Source of the DNA: Bog-756 sp963812885
GTDB lineage: Bacteria; Actinomycetota; Acidimicrobiia; Acidimicrobiales; RAAP-2
NCBI GenBank assembly: GCA_963812885.1
Contig: CAWEWZ010000001.1
Location: 203,340 to 267,339, forward strand
DNA length: 64,000 nt
Direction of reading: 5' to 3'
Each line of letters opens with the position of its first letter. Position 1 is the stretch's first letter. Shown piece by piece: positions 7,188-16,629 of this stretch. The translations under genes and the position numbers were made by a program. The notes beneath the pieces are model-generated. The model ran no database searches and was not told the origin of the DNA. It saw nothing but the letters and a program-made list of their open reading frames with translations.

Positions 7188-9294
7188 GTGCCCCTCAGAC
7201 TTGCCGTAGGCCTCGGTATCACCGTGGTGATGTTCGCCATCGCCGGCCGCCGGTTCTTCTGGCTCTTCAAGCTCATCTCGGCCGGCCAGCCCGCCGTCCC
7301 CTCACGTTTCCGGGACGTGCCCAAGCGGATCAAGGCCGAGCTCGTCGAGGTGGGCGGTCAGAAGAAGCTGCTGCAGTGGACCGTGCCCGGGCTCGCCCAC
7401 GCCTTCACCTTCTGGGGCTTCACCATCCTCTTCCTCACCATCATCGAGGCCTACGGCTGCCTGTTCCAGCGGGACTTCCACATCCCGCTCATCGGCCACA
7501 CCGCGGTGATCGGGTTCCTCGAGGATTTCTTCACCGTCGCCGTCCTGGTCTCCCTGCTCGTCTTCGTGGCCATCCGGGTGAAGCACTCTCCGAAGCGCGA
7601 GAACCGTCGGTCCCGCTTCTTCGGCTCGCACACCGGGGCGGCCTGGTTGGTGCTGGCCATGATCTCCGGGGTGATGATCACGCTCCTGCTGTACCGGGCG
7701 GGCCAGGTCAACACCGGGAACTTCCCCTACGGCTGGTGGGCCTTCGCCTCCCACGGGCTGGCCAACGTCCTCAAGCCCCTCGGCACCGGGGTCAACAGCG
7801 TCATCGAAACCGTGGCCCTGCTGGCCAACATCGCCATCATCACCGGCTTTCTGGTCTTCGTCTCCTACTCGAAGCACCTCCACATCTTCCTGGCCCCCAT
7901 CAACGTGGCCACGTCCCGCCGGCCGCGGGCGCTCGGGGCCCTGGCCTCCACCCCGGACATGTCGATGGAGGACGTGGGTGACGATGACGAGGTGGTCTTC
8001 GGCGCCGGGCGCATCGAGGACTTCTCGTGGAAGCAGCTCCTCGACATGGCCACCTGCACGGAGTGCGGCCGGTGCCAATCGCAGTGCCCGGCCTGGAACA
8101 CCGGCAAGCCCCTCTCACCCAAGCTCCTGATCATGGACCTGCGGGACAACCTGTTCGCTTCGGCGGACCGGGTCATGGCCAAGAACAGGGCGGCCGGTGT
8201 CGAGGTGGAGAACCTGGTCCCGATCGGTCATCGACCCCGATGTCCTGTGGTCCTGCACCACCTGCGGGGCCTGCGTCGAGGAGTGCCCGGTCGACATCGA
8301 GCACATCGACACCATCATCGACATGCGCCGCTACGAGGTGCTGATGGAGTCCAAGTTCCCGACCGAGGCCGGCCTCATGCTCCGCAACATCGAGAACCAG
8401 GGCGATCCGTGGGGGCTCGGCGGCTCCAAGCGGACCGAATGGACGGCGACGCTCGACTTCGAGGTGCCCGTCATCAGTGGGACCATCCCCGACGACATCG
8501 AGTATCTCTACTGGGTGGGCTGCGCCGGTGCCCTCGACGAGCGGGCCCGGAAGGGCGCCCAGGCCACCGCCCGCATGCTCCACCGGGCCGGCGTCACCTT
8601 CGGGATCCTCGGGCCCAAGGAGCGCTGCACGGGTGACCCGGCCCGCCGTCTGGGCAACGAATACCTCTACCAGGAGCAGGCCCGGGCCAACATCGAGACC
8701 CTCGACGGCGCCGGGGTCAAGAAGGTCATCGCCACCTGCCCCCACTGCTTCAACTCACTGGCCAACGAGTACCCCGCCCTCGGCGGCAACTTCGAGGTGA
8801 TCCACCACAGTCAGCTCCTCGACCACCTGGTCACCGCCGGGAAGCTCACCCCCGGAGGCGGGTACGAGGGCACGGTCACCTACCACGACCCCTGCTACCT
8901 GGGCCGCCACAACCGGGTCTTCGACGAGCCCCGTTCGGTCATCGACGCCATCCCCGGGGCCACCCAGGTCGAGATGAGGCGGTGCCGCGAGAAGGGGTTC
9001 TGCTGCGGTGCCGGCGGGGCCCGGATGTGGCTTGAGGAGAACATCGGCAAGCGGGTCAACATGGAGCGGACCGAGGAGGCCATCGGGACGGGCGCCGACG
9101 TGGTGTCGACCGCCTGCCCCTACTGCATGATCATGCTCGACGACGCCGTCAGGGCCAACGCCAAAGAGGACGACGTGCGGGTCCTCGACCTCTCCCAACT
9201 GTTGGAGGAGTCGATGGGCGAACCGGTCGCGGTGGGGGCGGCTGCCGGTCCCGAAGAGGTGGGCGGCACCGAGGATCCCCCCGAGGGCGGGTAA
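7188..9294 (+). CDS. Membrane Fe-S oxidoreductase, EtfD/HdrD-like (one frame break)
   Basis: Two frames form one protein of about 700 residues. The N-terminal 250 residues carry about five membrane helices resembling a NarI/HdrE-type haem subunit. Two ferredoxin-type clusters follow: CTECGRCQSQCPAWNTGKPL and CTTCGACVEECPVDIEH. Then come the CCG-domain segments of heterodisulfide reductase D-like proteins: ATCPHCFNSLANEYP, YHDPCYLGRHNRVFDEPR, CCGAGGARMW and STACPYCMIMLDDA. The break lies at about 8215-8228, just before VIDPDVLW. The GTG at 7188 has an AGGAGG box 7 bases away. The architecture matches mycobacterial EtfD (Rv0338c), which passes electrons from ETF to menaquinone in beta-oxidation. 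Confidence 0.8.
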
Positions 9295-9310
9295 CGGGTA
9301 CGCGGCGCGG

Positions 9311-9739
9311 TCAGTTGTAGGCGGCGGCGGCGGCGTCGGCGTCGCGCAGCCGGCTGGCCATGGCCGAGAGCATCTTGCGGGCGATGGTCGGCACCGACTC
9401 CAACAATCCGTTGAACTGGCGCTGTGACAGGACCAGCAGATCCATCTCCGTCTCGGACACCACCGACGCCGACCGGGGCTTCCGGTCGAGCAGCGCCAAC
9501 TCGCCGAAGTGGCTGCCCGGACCGAGCGTGGCCACCTTCTTCCCCTCGCGGGTGACGGCGGCCGTGCCGCTCACGATGAGGAAGAATTCCTGCCCGATCC
9601 GCCCTTCTTCGACCAGCACCTTGTCCTTGGGTACCACCACCTCGTCGAGGGAGCCGCGGATCTTCCGGAGCTCGGATGCCGAACAACTCGAGAACAGCCA
9701 GATTGCCTTCAGATCCAGTGGTTCCGAGCGCGGGGACAT
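9311..9739 (-). CDS. Cyclic nucleotide-binding (CNB) domain protein
   Basis: 142 residues consisting almost entirely of a CRP/PKA-type CNB beta-roll: VLVEEGRIGQEFFLIVSGTA, GPGSHFGELALLDRKPRSASV and a C-terminal helix. The phosphate-binding cassette FGELALLDRKPRSA keeps the Gly-Glu and Arg that contact cAMP. No DNA-binding domain or membrane segment is attached, so it is probably a small cytosolic sensor or adaptor. The ATG at 9739 begins MSPRSEPLDLKAIWLFSSCS; upstream codons in the frame look non-coding. It is convergent with the Fe-S gene. Confidence 0.75.
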   Translation of the reverse strand: MSPRSEPLDLKAIWLFSSCSASELRKIRGSLDEVVVPKDKVLVEEGRIGQEFFLIVSGTAAVTREGKKVATLGPGSHFGELALLDRKPRSASVVSETEMDLLVLSQRQFNGLLESVPTIARKMLSAMASRLRDADAAAAAYN

Positions 9740-9867
9740 GGCCGAGAGGCTACCGCGGCCCGTCGATCGGGCGTCGGATGGATTGCCGGTCCGCTGGTAC
9801 GCTCCTCGCATCTTGAACCACTGCAGCAGGGTCGGGGTGGAGCCCACGTCGAGAGGCGGACAGGTCC

Positions 9868-10464
9868 ATGGCCGCGTCTGAACCGACGATGGAAGCACCC
9901 GACGGTCCGGTGACGACCCTTCGCGGCGCCGGAGTGGACGTCGATCCGCGCCGGGCACTGCGCATGGTGGTCGGTGTCTCCCTGGTGGCGGTGACCGTGG
10001 TCGCCTCCCTCCTCCTGGCCGCCGGCGTCAAGAAGAACTCCCAGGCGGTCAGTCTCCACGATCGGGGCGTCCCCGTCTCGGTGACCGTGTCCGGTTGCCT
10101 CGGCCTCCTGGGCGGGAGCGGCTCCAATGCGGCCGGCTACGCCTGCAAAGGGTCGTACACGTTCGCGGGTCAGCACTACCGGCAGGACATCCCGGGCAAC
10201 AGGCTTCTCCATCCCGGCGACGTCATCCATGGGGTGATCGTCCCCGGTGACCCCCGGCTCCTGTCCACTCCCGCCGCGGTCGCCGACCAACACGCCTCGT
10301 GGAGGGTGTTCATCGCTCCGGCCATCCTCTTCGCCCTCGTCCTCTTCGCCCTCGCCGTCGTGGTGGCCAGGAGGCGTCGCCGGTCCTCCCGAGTCCCCAT
10401 GGAGTCGGTCGAGCGGGGGACGGGACGGGAGCGGATGACGCCGGTGAAGTCGGTGGCTCGCTGA
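9868..10464 (+). CDS. Two-helix membrane protein, DUF3592-like
   Basis: 198 residues with a short cytoplasmic N-terminus, a first helix (MVVGVSLVAVTVVASLLLAAG), an extracytoplasmic beta-rich middle (GVPVSVTVSGCLG ... YACKGSYTFAGQHYRQDIPG) and a second helix (VFIAPAILFALVLFALAVVVA) followed by an Arg-rich tail. Two cysteines in the middle could form a disulfide. The topology and the 'tYtf.G..y....p' pattern resemble DUF3592-type proteins, whose function is unknown. Confidence 0.6.
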   Translation: MAASEPTMEAPDGPVTTLRGAGVDVDPRRALRMVVGVSLVAVTVVASLLLAAGVKKNSQAVSLHDRGVPVSVTVSGCLGLLGGSGSNAAGYACKGSYTFAGQHYRQDIPGNRLLHPGDVIHGVIVPGDPRLLSTPAAVADQHASWRVFIAPAILFALVLFALAVVVARRRRRSSRVPMESVERGTGRERMTPVKSVAR

Positions 10465-10533
10465 GACCTGTTTCGGTGGCGCGCTCCGGTGGGGCGCATT
10501 TCCGGCCACTGGTCGAGCGAGGTAGCCTCTCGC

Positions 10534-11217
10534 ATGGCCCGTCTCGACCCGGATGCCGGCGACGATCAAACGCCCTCGATGAGCTCGTGGCAGCGGTTCA
10601 CCGCGTCGGTCAGCAACTTCATGCTGAAACCCGCGCCGGCTCCAGAGGAGAAGGGCAGCACGGCGGCCAAGGATGCCGGGCCGACGACCATTCCCGAGCT
10701 CGAGGCGGCGATCAAGCGGGCCGACGACAAGGAACGTCTGATCGGGCTGCTGCTGGCTCCGGTGGCCGCGGCCATCGCTCTGCTCGTCGTCGCCAGCCTC
10801 ACGGCCCACGACCCGAAGGCCCTGCTGGCCAACGGCCTACCCAACAAACTGCACGTGAACCCTTCGCTCTACTCCGAGCTCGGGGCGGTGACGTTGGCCC
10901 TGGCGCTGTTGATGCTCGGTGCCGCCTGGTTCCGCAAGCGCCTCCTCCTCGGTATCGCCATGGCGCTGTACGGGCTCTCCATCTTCAACCTCCACTACTG
11001 GGGCTTCGGATTCCCGTTCATCCTGGTCGGCGCCTGGTACCTGGTCCGCGCCTACCGGCTGTCGGAGAAGCTCAAGCACGCCAAGGCGGAGCAGCCCGGC
11101 GCCTCCGGCCGTAGTTCGGCCGGGCCCAGGCCCCAGCCGTCCAAGCGCTACACCCCGCCGGCGGCGCCGGTCCGGCGAGCCAAGCCCAAGCCGGGCAAGG
11201 AGCTCGAAGCCGGCTGA
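10534..11217 (+). CDS. Conserved membrane protein of unknown function
   Basis: About 227 residues. A charged N-terminal region with a helical segment (IPELEAAIKRADDKERLIGLL) precedes four hydrophobic helices, and the C-terminus is basic and proline-rich (PKPGKELEAG). The ATG at 10534 is preferred over the in-frame ATG at 10489 because a TAGCCT -10-like hexamer ends 6 bases upstream, suggesting leaderless expression. No family is recognised and no partner is evident. Confidence 0.6.
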   Translation: MARLDPDAGDDQTPSMSSWQRFTASVSNFMLKPAPAPEEKGSTAAKDAGPTTIPELEAAIKRADDKERLIGLLLAPVAAAIALLVVASLTAHDPKALLANGLPNKLHVNPSLYSELGAVTLALALLMLGAAWFRKRLLLGIAMALYGLSIFNLHYWGFGFPFILVGAWYLVRAYRLSEKLKHAKAEQPGASGRSSAGPRPQPSKRYTPPAAPVRRAKPKPGKELEAG

Positions 11218-11347
11218 GCCCCGGCCCGGGCGCCGGCGCCGGCGCACGGGCCCGGCCTGCTTGGTCCCTTCCGCTCCCTGGGCAAACGCCTCCCGAGGTT
11301 CTGCCGACGCGGCCGAGCGGCCAGCACTACCTGGGTCTTTGCATCAG

Positions 11348-11385
11348 TTCACACGTTGGTAACACGGATGTGACCGTGCTGAAAT
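11348..11385 (+). promoter_or_regulatory. GlnR-type binding box upstream of amt
   Basis: Four pentamers separated by exactly six bases each: TTCAC, GTAAC, GTGAC, GAAAT. This is the a1-b1-a2-b2 arrangement of actinobacterial GlnR boxes (GTnAC-n6-GnAAC-n6-GTnAC-n6-GAAAC), with one mismatch in the first and one in the last pentamer. It lies 126 bases before the amt GTG. It predicts nitrogen-limitation control of amt-glnB. Confidence 0.65.
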
Positions 11386-11511
11386 CCCCAGCCTGCATTG
11401 TTTGCGGCGACAAGCCGAACTGCTCGTCTTGTCCTTGGCGAGCCTGGTGCCGTGGTTCGACGGTGCCGGCCTGCCATGACGCAGTGTCAACAAGAGAGGA
11501 GCACTTTCAGC

Positions 11512-13122
11512 GTGCTAGCCGCAGCAGTGTCATATGTGCCGTACCCGAGTTGGCTGAACCCTGGCGACAACACGTGGCAGATGACCGCGGCCACGTTCGT
11601 CGGCCTGATGAGCCTCCCCGGCCTGGCGGTCCTCTATGCGTCCATCGTCCCGAAGAAGTGGGCGGTCAACGTGCTGGGCATGATGTTCGCCGGCTTCTCG
11701 CTGGTGATGCTGGCCTGGTTCCTGTGGGCCTACAAGATGGGATTCGGTGCCAACTCGTTCGGTCGGTGGAGTCGAGGAACGGAGTCGCAGACCAACAGAC
11801 TCACCGGGGTCGGTGGGTGGACACACTTCATCGACAACTTCCTCGGCAAGCCTGGCCCGATCGTCAGTCCCCAGGGCGAACAGGACCAGGCGGTGTCGGC
11901 GGCCAACACCATCATCCCCTTCCACTTCCCGACGGCATCCCTGGCCTACTTCCAGTTGGTGTTCGCGGCCATCACTCCGCTGCTCTTCCTGGGAAGTGTC
12001 CTGGGTCGGATCAAGTTCAGCGCCTGGTGCCTCCTGGTGCCGCTGTGGACGACCTGTGTCTACTCGGTCGATGCCTTCCTGCTGTGGGGTGGCGGCTACT
12101 TCGCCCAGGAGGGCGCGCTGGACTTCTCCGGTGGGTATGTCATCCACATGTCGGCGGGTGTCTCCGGTTTCGTGGCCGCCTGGGTCCTCGGCCCCCGGCT
12201 GCTCAGGGACCGACAACACTTCCTGCCCAACAACCTGGTCATGGCGGCGGTCGGTGCCGGCATCCTGTGGCTCGGCTGGAACGGCTTCAACGGTGGTGAC
12301 CCGTACTACGCGGGAGCCAGCGCGGCCAGCGCCGTGGTCAACACCAACCTGGCCACCGCGGCCGGCCTGCTCACCTGGGTGGCCTGGGATGCCTGGGTGT
12401 CCAAGGAGAAGAAGCCGGCCTTCCTCGGTGCGGTGAACGGCATGATCTGCGGCCTGGTCGGGATCACACCCTGTGCCGGGTGGGTCAACGGCACGGGCGC
12501 CATCCTGATCGGATTGATCTGCTCGTCCGTCGTCTGGGTGGCCTGGAACTTCCTGTCCAAGGTCCGGCCCTTCTCCAAGGTGGACGACGCCCTCGGGGTC
12601 GTCTACACCCACGGCATCGCCGGGCTCCTCGGTGGTCTGCTCCTCGGCCTCTTCGGGGATCCGGGCATGCTCGAGTACGGCTGCGGCCATCTGAACTCAA
12701 CCGGGCAGGTGATCGCCACCACCCAGTTGCAGTACTCGACGGCAGGCGGATCGTGTGTGCCGTTCGGTGTGAACGGGTTGTTCTACACCGGCTCCGCCCA
12801 CCAGCTGTGGGAACAGTTCCGGGCTGCCGTCTTCGTCATCCTGTGGTCGGCCGTGATCACCTTCATCCTGATGAAGATCGTCGGGTGGGTGCTCCGTGGC
12901 GCCCGCTACAAGGACGAGATCCTCGAAGTCGGCGACCTCGCCATCCACGGCGAGGAGGCCTTCCCCGAGGAGCGGTTCGCCGAGCGGATCGGGGCCATGT
13001 CCATGGCCGGTGACGCCCCTCCGGGCGGCGGCGGCGGTGAGCTCACCGTGACAGCCAGTGTGGATGACAGACTCGCAAGCAAACCTGGTGACTGGCCACC
13101 GCCCGACACCTTCGGCCTCTAA
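11512..13122 (+). CDS. amt: Ammonium transporter Amt
   Basis: 536 residues with about eleven membrane helices and the Amt/MEP signatures DFSGGYVIHMSAGVSGFVAAW and LGWNGFNGGDPYYAG; the pore histidine is seen in FSGGYVIHMSAG. It has a longer extracellular insert near residues 75-125 and a C-terminal cytoplasmic tail of about 70 residues, where PII proteins dock. The GTG at 11512 follows AGGAG by 10 bases. glnB begins 31 bases downstream, so the two form an operon under the GlnR-like box. Confidence 0.93.
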   Translation: MLAAAVSYVPYPSWLNPGDNTWQMTAATFVGLMSLPGLAVLYASIVPKKWAVNVLGMMFAGFSLVMLAWFLWAYKMGFGANSFGRWSRGTESQTNRLTGVGGWTHFIDNFLGKPGPIVSPQGEQDQAVSAANTIIPFHFPTASLAYFQLVFAAITPLLFLGSVLGRIKFSAWCLLVPLWTTCVYSVDAFLLWGGGYFAQEGALDFSGGYVIHMSAGVSGFVAAWVLGPRLLRDRQHFLPNNLVMAAVGAGILWLGWNGFNGGDPYYAGASAASAVVNTNLATAAGLLTWVAWDAWVSKEKKPAFLGAVNGMICGLVGITPCAGWVNGTGAILIGLICSSVVWVAWNFLSKVRPFSKVDDALGVVYTHGIAGLLGGLLLGLFGDPGMLEYGCGHLNSTGQVIATTQLQYSTAGGSCVPFGVNGLFYTGSAHQLWEQFRAAVFVILWSAVITFILMKIVGWVLRGARYKDEILEVGDLAIHGEEAFPEERFAERIGAMSMAGDAPPGGGGGELTVTASVDDRLASKPGDWPPPDTFGL

Positions 13123-13153
13123 CTCGACCACTACGAACCCAAGGAGAAATCGA

Positions 13154-13492
13154 ATGAAGTTAGTCGTAGCGGTGCTGAAGCCGTTCAAGCTGGACGAGGT
13201 CAAAGAGGGACTGAAGGCCCTGGGCGTCCATGGCCTCACCCTGACCGAGGCCCAGGGCTTCGGCCGGCAGCGAGGTCACACCGAGGTCTACCGGGGTGCC
13301 GAATACGAGGTCGAGTTCGTGCCGAAGATCCGGCTCGAGATCCTCGTCGACGACTCCCAGGTGGACGAGGTGACGACGACCATCGTCGACAGTGCGGGAA
13401 CCGGGAAGATCGGCGATGGCAAGGTCTGGGTGCTCCCCGTCGAGGAGGTCATCCGGGTCCGGACCGGAGAGCGTGGAGCGGACGCCCTTTGA
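13154..13492 (+). CDS. glnB: Nitrogen regulatory protein PII (GlnB/GlnK)
   Basis: 112 residues starting MKLVVAVLKPFKLDEVKEGL. The T-loop RGAEYEVEFVPK carries the tyrosine that is uridylylated in proteobacteria and adenylylated in actinobacteria, and the C-terminal signature is GTGKIGDGKVWVLPVEEVIRVRTGE. It senses 2-oxoglutarate and ATP/ADP and controls Amt. AAGGAGA lies 7 bases before the ATG. Linkage to amt suggests a GlnK role. Confidence 0.93.
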   Translation: MKLVVAVLKPFKLDEVKEGLKALGVHGLTLTEAQGFGRQRGHTEVYRGAEYEVEFVPKIRLEILVDDSQVDEVTTTIVDSAGTGKIGDGKVWVLPVEEVIRVRTGERGADAL

Positions 13493-13549
13493 GCCCTGCC
13501 CGTCGATATGTTCATGGTGTCGTTTGTGGGGACAGACGGACATGAAGGC

Positions 13550-13581
13550 CAGAGGGTCGGCTCCTTCGAGCCGGCCCTCTG
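13550..13581. terminator. Strong hairpin between glnB and gpm, bidirectional terminator candidate
   Basis: A 14-bp stem CAGAGGGTCGGCTC / GAGCCGGCCCTCTG with one U-G wobble closes a CTTC loop. It lies between the convergent ends of glnB and the phosphoglycerate mutase gene. There is only a weak T-run, as usual in GC-rich actinobacteria. Confidence 0.65.
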
Positions 13582-13646
13582 TTCCGTCCGGTGAGCGGCC
13601 TGGGTCGGTCCGGTGAGCACTGGAGGTCGGTCCGGTGGGCAGTGGG

Positions 13647-14404
13647 TCAGCCGGCCTGGCGCCGAACCGCCTCGGCGGCCGCCTCGGCCGCCTCCGGGTC
13701 GCCCAGGTACGCCTTGGACACCACCGACAGGTCGTCGCCGAGCTCGTAGAGGAACGGGATGCCGGTCGGGATCTCCAGGCCCACGATCTCCTCGTCGCCG
13801 GTGCCGTCGAGGTGCTTGCGGAGGGCACGCAGACTGTTGCCGTGGGCGACGACGAGCACCGCCCCGCCCCTCGCCCCCTCGGCCAGCAGGTCGGGCACGA
13901 TGGCGTCCTCCCAGTAGGGGAGCACCCGGGCCACCACGTCGGCCAGGCACTCGGTGGTGGGAAGGGCGTCGGCCGGAACGTCCCGGTACCGGGGGTCGCC
14001 GGCCGGGTGGTGGTCGCTGCCCGGGCTCGACCGGGGGCGGCGGGGTGGCGTAACTCCGACGCCAGGCCAGGACCTGGGCCGTCACCGTGTTCGGCCGCCG
14101 TCTCCTTCTTGTTCTTCCCTGCAGGGCCCCGTAGTGGCGCTCGTTGAGCCGCCAGTGGCGTCGGACCGGGAGCCACGACCGTCCGGCCTCCTCGAGGGTC
14201 AGGTCGGCCGTCCGGATGGCCCGGGTGAGCACGGACGTGTGAAGAATCCGCAGGTCAAGGCCCCGGGCTCGCGGCCAGCAGCCGGCCGGCCTCCCTGGCC
14301 TCGGACTCGCCGCGCTCGGTGAGGTCCACGTCGTACCAGCCGGTGAAGAGGTTGTCGGCGTTCCACTGTGACTGGCCGTGGCGGAGAAGTACCAGCTGGG
14401 GCAT
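13647..14404 (-). CDS. gpmA: 2,3-bisphosphoglycerate-dependent phosphoglycerate mutase (several frame breaks)
   Basis: Fragments in three frames assemble into one mutase of about 250 residues: MPQLVLLRHGQSQWNADNLF with catalytic His in RHG, then GLDLRILHTSVLTRAIRT, RHWRLNERHYGALQG, NKKETAAEHG, AQVLAWRRSYATPPPP, SDHHPAGDPRYRDVPADALP and VLVVAHGNSLRALRKHLDG with the second catalytic His. Breaks fall near 14275, 14122, 14090 and 14025. The end ..EAVRRQAG is intact. The enzyme interconverts 3- and 2-phosphoglycerate. Every conserved block is present, so repeated sequence error is likelier than decay. Confidence 0.8.
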
Positions 14405-14790
14405 GCGGCCGAGCGTATCGTGCCCGCTCCGGTGGGCACGGCGTCCCAGTCCGCCCGTTCGGGCCCCTCTCGACCGCCCAGGCGCCGGTCCGCCACTTCA
14501 TCCGGCCGAGCTTCCCTGCCGATCCTGTGTCCGACGCCAGGACCAGGGCTTCTGTACATATTTTCCGAAAGAATGGCAAAAAACTTATGTTTGACACACT
14601 CAACTTTGGTATAGTTGCATCTGTAAGAAAAGGGGATGCCTACCAGAGGGCCCGGAAGCGGGCGGATGGCATCCCAGGCATGCGTCAGAAGACACAGCGT
14701 CGGAAGACAACAGAAGTGTTGGAAGAAGAGTCGGACGGAGTGCCGAGTCGCAGCGAGTGCCCCCAGGGGCAGTGAGTAGGAGGAAGCAAG
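14405..14790 (+). other. Leader and promoter region of the dnaK operon
   Basis: This stretch holds the divergent upstream regions of gpm and dnaK. Positions 14555-14615 are strikingly AT-rich against the surrounding GC-rich sequence. They include TTGACA (14591), TATAGT (14610) and a HAIR-like inverted repeat. A frame from ATG 14588 runs to just before dnaK, but its residues look random and I do not call it a gene. Confidence 0.5.
14584..14604. promoter_or_regulatory. HAIR-like element (HspR operator) in the dnaK promoter
   Basis: CTTATGT-N7-ACTCAAC matches the HAIR consensus CTTGAGT-N7-ACTCAAG at 5 and 6 of 7 positions with the exact 7-base spacer. The spacer contains the TTGACA hexamer, and a TATAGT hexamer follows at 14610-14615, so a bound HspR would cover the promoter. 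hspR is the fourth gene of this operon, implying feedback. Confidence 0.6.
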
Positions 14791-16623
14791 ATGGCCAAGG
14801 CCGTAGGAATCGATCTCGGAACGACCAACTCGGTGGTGTCCGTGCTGGAGGCCGGCGAGCCGGTCGTGATCCCCAACGCAGAGGGGGGGCGGACCACACC
14901 GTCGGTGGTCGGGTTCGCCAAGTCCGGTGAGGTGCTCGTCGGGGAGGTGGCCAAGCGTCAGGCCATCACCAATCCCGATCGGACCATCCGCTCGGTCAAG
15001 CGTCACATGGGGACGTCGTGGACGGTCGACATCGACGGCAAGGACTACACCGCGCAGGAGATCTCCGCCCGCATCCTGGGCAAGCTCAAGAGGGACGCCG
15101 AGGCGTTCCTCGGTGACACGGTGACCCAGGCGGTCATCACCGTCCCCGCCTACTTCGACGACGCCCAGCGGACGGCGACCAAGGAAGCCGGCGCCATCGC
15201 CGGCCTCGAGGTGCTGCGCATCATCAACGAGCCGACCGCGGCAGCCCTGGCCTACGGCCTCGACAAGGAAGGCGCCGACCAGACCGTCCTCGTCTTCGAC
15301 CTCGGTGGCGGCACCTTCGACGTGTCCCTCCTCGAGATCGGCGACGGCGTGTTCGAGGTCAAGTCCACTGCGGGCAACTCGAAGCTCGGCGGCGACGACT
15401 GGGATCAGCGGATCATCGACTGGCTGGTCAAGACGTTCAAGGACACCGAGGGCGTGGACCTGTCGACGGACAAGATGGCCACCCAGCGCCTGCAGGAGGC
15501 GGCGGAGAAGGCCAAGATCGAACTCTCCTCGCTGCAGGAGACCCAGATCAACCTTCCCTTCATCACCGCGACCTCCGAGGGCCCGAAGCATCTCGACGTG
15601 AAGCTGACCCGGGCCACGTTCAACGAGTTGACGGCCGACCTGGTCGAGTCGTGCAAGGGCCCGTTCGACCAAGCCATCGCCGACTCGGGTCTGTCCAAGT
15701 CCGACATCGACCACGTCGTGCTGGTCGGAGGTTCCACCCGGATGCCGGCCGTGCAGGAACTCGTCCAGCAGATGACCGGCAAGGAGGCCCACAAGGGCGT
15801 CAATCCCGACGAGGTGGTCGCCATCGGCGCCGCCGTCCAGGCCGGCGTGCTCAAGGGTGAGGTCAAGGACGTCCTCCTCCTCGACGTGACCCCGCTGTCG
15901 CTCGGCATCGAGACCAAGGGAAGCGTGATGCACCGTCTCATCGAGCGGAACACCACCATCCCGACCAAGCGCAGCGAGGTGTTCACCACCGCCGACGACA
16001 ACCAGCCCTCGGTCGAGGTCCACGTGCTCCAGGGTGAGCGCGAGATGGCCATGTACAACAAGACGCTGGGCAAGTTCCAGCTGGTGGATCTGCCGCCCGC
16101 CCCGCGCGGCGTGCCCCAGATCGAGGTCACCTTCGACATCGATGCCAACGGCATCGTCCATGTGTCGGCCAAGGACCGGGCCACCGGCAAGGAGCAGTCG
16201 ATGACCATCACCGGTCAGTCCTCACTGGCCAAGGACGACATCGAGCGCATGGTCAAGGACGCCGAGGCCCACGCCGAGGACGACCGCCGTCGCAAGGAGG
16301 AGGCCGAGGTCCGCAACAACGCCGACACTCTCGTCTACCAGACGGAGAAGCTCCTCAAGGACCAGGGTGAGAAGTTCCAGGGTGACGAGAAGGAGAAGGT
16401 CGAAGAGGCCCTCGGCTCGCTCAAGGAGGCCCTGGCCGGCTCGGACGTCGAGGCCATCAAGACCTCGACCGAGACGCTGCTGACGGCCAGCCAGTCGTTC
16501 AGCCAGCGCCTCTACGAAGAGGCGTCGAAAGCCGACGCCTCCGCCCCCGGTGGTGAGGTCCCGGCCGACGACTCCTCGGACGACGAGGTCGTGGATGCCG
16601 AGATCGTCGACGACAAGAGCTGA
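14791..16623 (+). CDS. dnaK: Molecular chaperone DnaK (Hsp70)
   Basis: 610 residues. The ATPase domain has AVGIDLGTTNSVVSVLEAG, VFDLGGGTFDVSLL, IINEPTAAALAYG and VVLVGGSTRMPAVQ. The substrate-binding domain follows from about residue 365 (LLDVTPLSLGIETKGSVM), with a helical lid and an acidic C-terminus (DDEVVDAEIVDD). It refolds client proteins with GrpE and DnaJ, encoded immediately downstream. The ATG follows AGGAGG by 8 bases. Confidence 0.97.
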   Translation: MAKAVGIDLGTTNSVVSVLEAGEPVVIPNAEGGRTTPSVVGFAKSGEVLVGEVAKRQAITNPDRTIRSVKRHMGTSWTVDIDGKDYTAQEISARILGKLKRDAEAFLGDTVTQAVITVPAYFDDAQRTATKEAGAIAGLEVLRIINEPTAAALAYGLDKEGADQTVLVFDLGGGTFDVSLLEIGDGVFEVKSTAGNSKLGGDDWDQRIIDWLVKTFKDTEGVDLSTDKMATQRLQEAAEKAKIELSSLQETQINLPFITATSEGPKHLDVKLTRATFNELTADLVESCKGPFDQAIADSGLSKSDIDHVVLVGGSTRMPAVQELVQQMTGKEAHKGVNPDEVVAIGAAVQAGVLKGEVKDVLLLDVTPLSLGIETKGSVMHRLIERNTTIPTKRSEVFTTADDNQPSVEVHVLQGEREMAMYNKTLGKFQLVDLPPAPRGVPQIEVTFDIDANGIVHVSAKDRATGKEQSMTITGQSSLAKDDIERMVKDAEAHAEDDRRRKEEAEVRNNADTLVYQTEKLLKDQGEKFQGDEKEKVEEALGSLKEALAGSDVEAIKTSTETLLTASQSFSQRLYEEASKADASAPGGEVPADDSSDDEVVDAEIVDDKS

Positions 16624-16629
16624 TCGTCG

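Noticed and set aside
14588..14775. Possible leader peptide MFDTLNFGIVASVRKG before dnaK
   Set aside because: It begins inside the promoter region and has no ribosome-binding site; its residues show no conservation that I recognise.
13288..16161. A very long open frame on the minus strand across gpm and dnaK
   Set aside because: It is antisense to dnaK over most of its length and has the biased composition of a GC-rich mirror frame. Only its gpm portion contains real coding sequence.
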